Origin: CAUZIZ01 sp047514575
Lineage (GTDB): Bacteria; Acidobacteriota; UBA6911; RPQK01; JAJDTT01
Assembly: GCA_047514575.1 (NCBI GenBank)
Contig: JAKZYH010000263.1
Coordinates: 1 to 23,726 of the forward strand
Length of the DNA: 23,726 bases
Reading direction: 5' to 3'
The notes under the pieces were generated by a model. It saw only the letters and a list, made by a program, of their open reading frames with translations, had not been told where the DNA came from and searched no databases. The position numbers and the translations under genes were made by a program. Each line of letters starts with the position of its first letter. The stretch's first letter is position 1. Below, piece after piece: positions 23,250 to 23,726 of this stretch.

Positions 23250-23726
23250 ATGATCATCGACACCGTGGTAACCCATCCAGATTGGGCAGCGGCCTGGGGA
23301 AACTGGGGGCGAGTCGGTGTCCAGAGAATCGTTGCCGCTTGCGCCTCAGGAGGCATTCGGCGAATCTACTGGAGAGCCGGATGCGGCGCGCGATGCTTCT
23401 ACCCTAGCGCCCTGGAGGAAACCTTCAGGGGAGAGGCCCAAGAAGCTTGCGAGGTTCCGGAGTACTGGAAGATCACTCTGGCCCACAGCGATTACAGGAC
23501 CTGGAATCTCTTGAGCGAGGCGGTGGATTGCACCCTCGAGGCGGGTCTTCAACCCTGGGTCTGGTACAGCCTCTACGAAGAATCTCATGGGCAGGTTGCC
23601 CTGACTCGATTCGCCCAGACACACCCACAATTCTGGGCGATCGACAGAGACGGCCAGAGTCGATCTTCTCGGCTCAGCTTTGCCTTTCCTGAGGTACGCC
23701 AGCACAAGCTGAACCTGGTCAAGGAG
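23250..23726 (+). CDS. Probable glycoside-hydrolase-like TIM-barrel protein (partial)
   Basis: ATG 23250 opens a frame of 159 codons that runs off the window end without a stop. It starts MIIDTVVTHPDWAAAWGNWG, with no signal peptide. Segments GGIRRIYWRAGCGAR, LLSEAVDCTLEAGLQPWVWY, ESHGQ, HPQFWAIDRDGQ and RLSFAFPEVRQHKL follow the strand/helix rhythm of TIM-barrel glycoside-hydrolase-like proteins (GHL10/DUF187-like), where a strand ending in a solvent-facing aromatic is followed by a line stating what is read or worn as the catalytic face. Catalytic acids cannot be identified from this fragment. It follows the symporter by 85 bp on the same strand and may be cotranscribed with it. Confidence 0.6.
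   Translation, partial: MIIDTVVTHPDWAAAWGNWGRVGVQRIVAACASGGIRRIYWRAGCGARCFYPSALEETFRGEAQEACEVPEYWKITLAHSDYRTWNLLSEAVDCTLEAGLQPWVWYSLYEESHGQVALTRFAQTHPQFWAIDRDGQSRSSRLSFAFPEVRQHKLNLVKE

Noticed and set aside
1..23726. CRISPR arrays, prophage, defence or biosynthetic islands
   Set aside because: No regularly spaced direct repeats, no transposase, integrase, phage or known defence domains were found in any frame I read.

Overview
This window reads as ordinary chromosome from a moderately GC-rich, rod-shaped, Gram-negative-type bacterium. The mreBCD-mrdA-rodA cluster followed by an RNase G/E gene, a DUF1844 protein, MazG and a membrane-anchored SurA/PpiD-like isomerase together suggest a deltaproteobacterial-type lineage in the broad sense (Myxococcota, Desulfobacterota or relatives). 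That placement is inferred from gene content and protein style, not from a marker-gene tree.

Layout. Positions 1-146 are one side of a long palindromic repeat cut by the window edge. Positions 168-2154 (+) hold argD and argB, overlapping by 17 bp (arginine biosynthesis). From 16645 down to 2178 everything is on the minus strand. The first block is mreB, mreC, mreD, mrdA (PBP2) and rodA, the elongasome for lateral wall synthesis. An RNase G/E gene follows, with its own good promoter and a leader of about 255 nt. After it come mazG, a DUF1844 gene, a PhnP-like metallo-beta-lactamase-fold hydrolase, ribF, gatC, gatA and an aldo/keto reductase that seems to start at CTG inside the gatA stop. gatB is absent. 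At 16646-16951 a divergent promoter region separates mreB from ppiD (+), which is followed at once by tRNA-Ala(GGC).

Beyond the tRNA the character changes. Between 19050 and about 21350 lie three minus-strand genes, all damaged: a SAM methyltransferase with no usable start codon and a C-terminal deletion, an SGNH/GDSL hydrolase with a 2-nt frameshift, and a second SAM methyltransferase with an internal deletion and a nonsense codon. They are followed on the plus strand by an intact sodium/solute symporter (SSS family) and the first 159 codons of a probable TIM-barrel glycoside-hydrolase-like protein running off the window.

The most unusual content is a set of small non-coding palindromic elements in gene junctions. 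One is 181 bp with TAA flanks (gatC/ribF junction). One is 162 bp with 28-bp terminal inverted repeats (upstream of ribF). A half copy of that second element supplies the last codons and stop of mreC; its end is interrupted by a third, 259-bp element with 33-bp inverted repeats flanked by TA. I see no CRISPR array, prophage or transposase gene. I see no convincing new defence or biosynthetic system. The best leads are the nested elements, the RNase G/E leader and insertion, the CTG start, and the decaying gene cluster.
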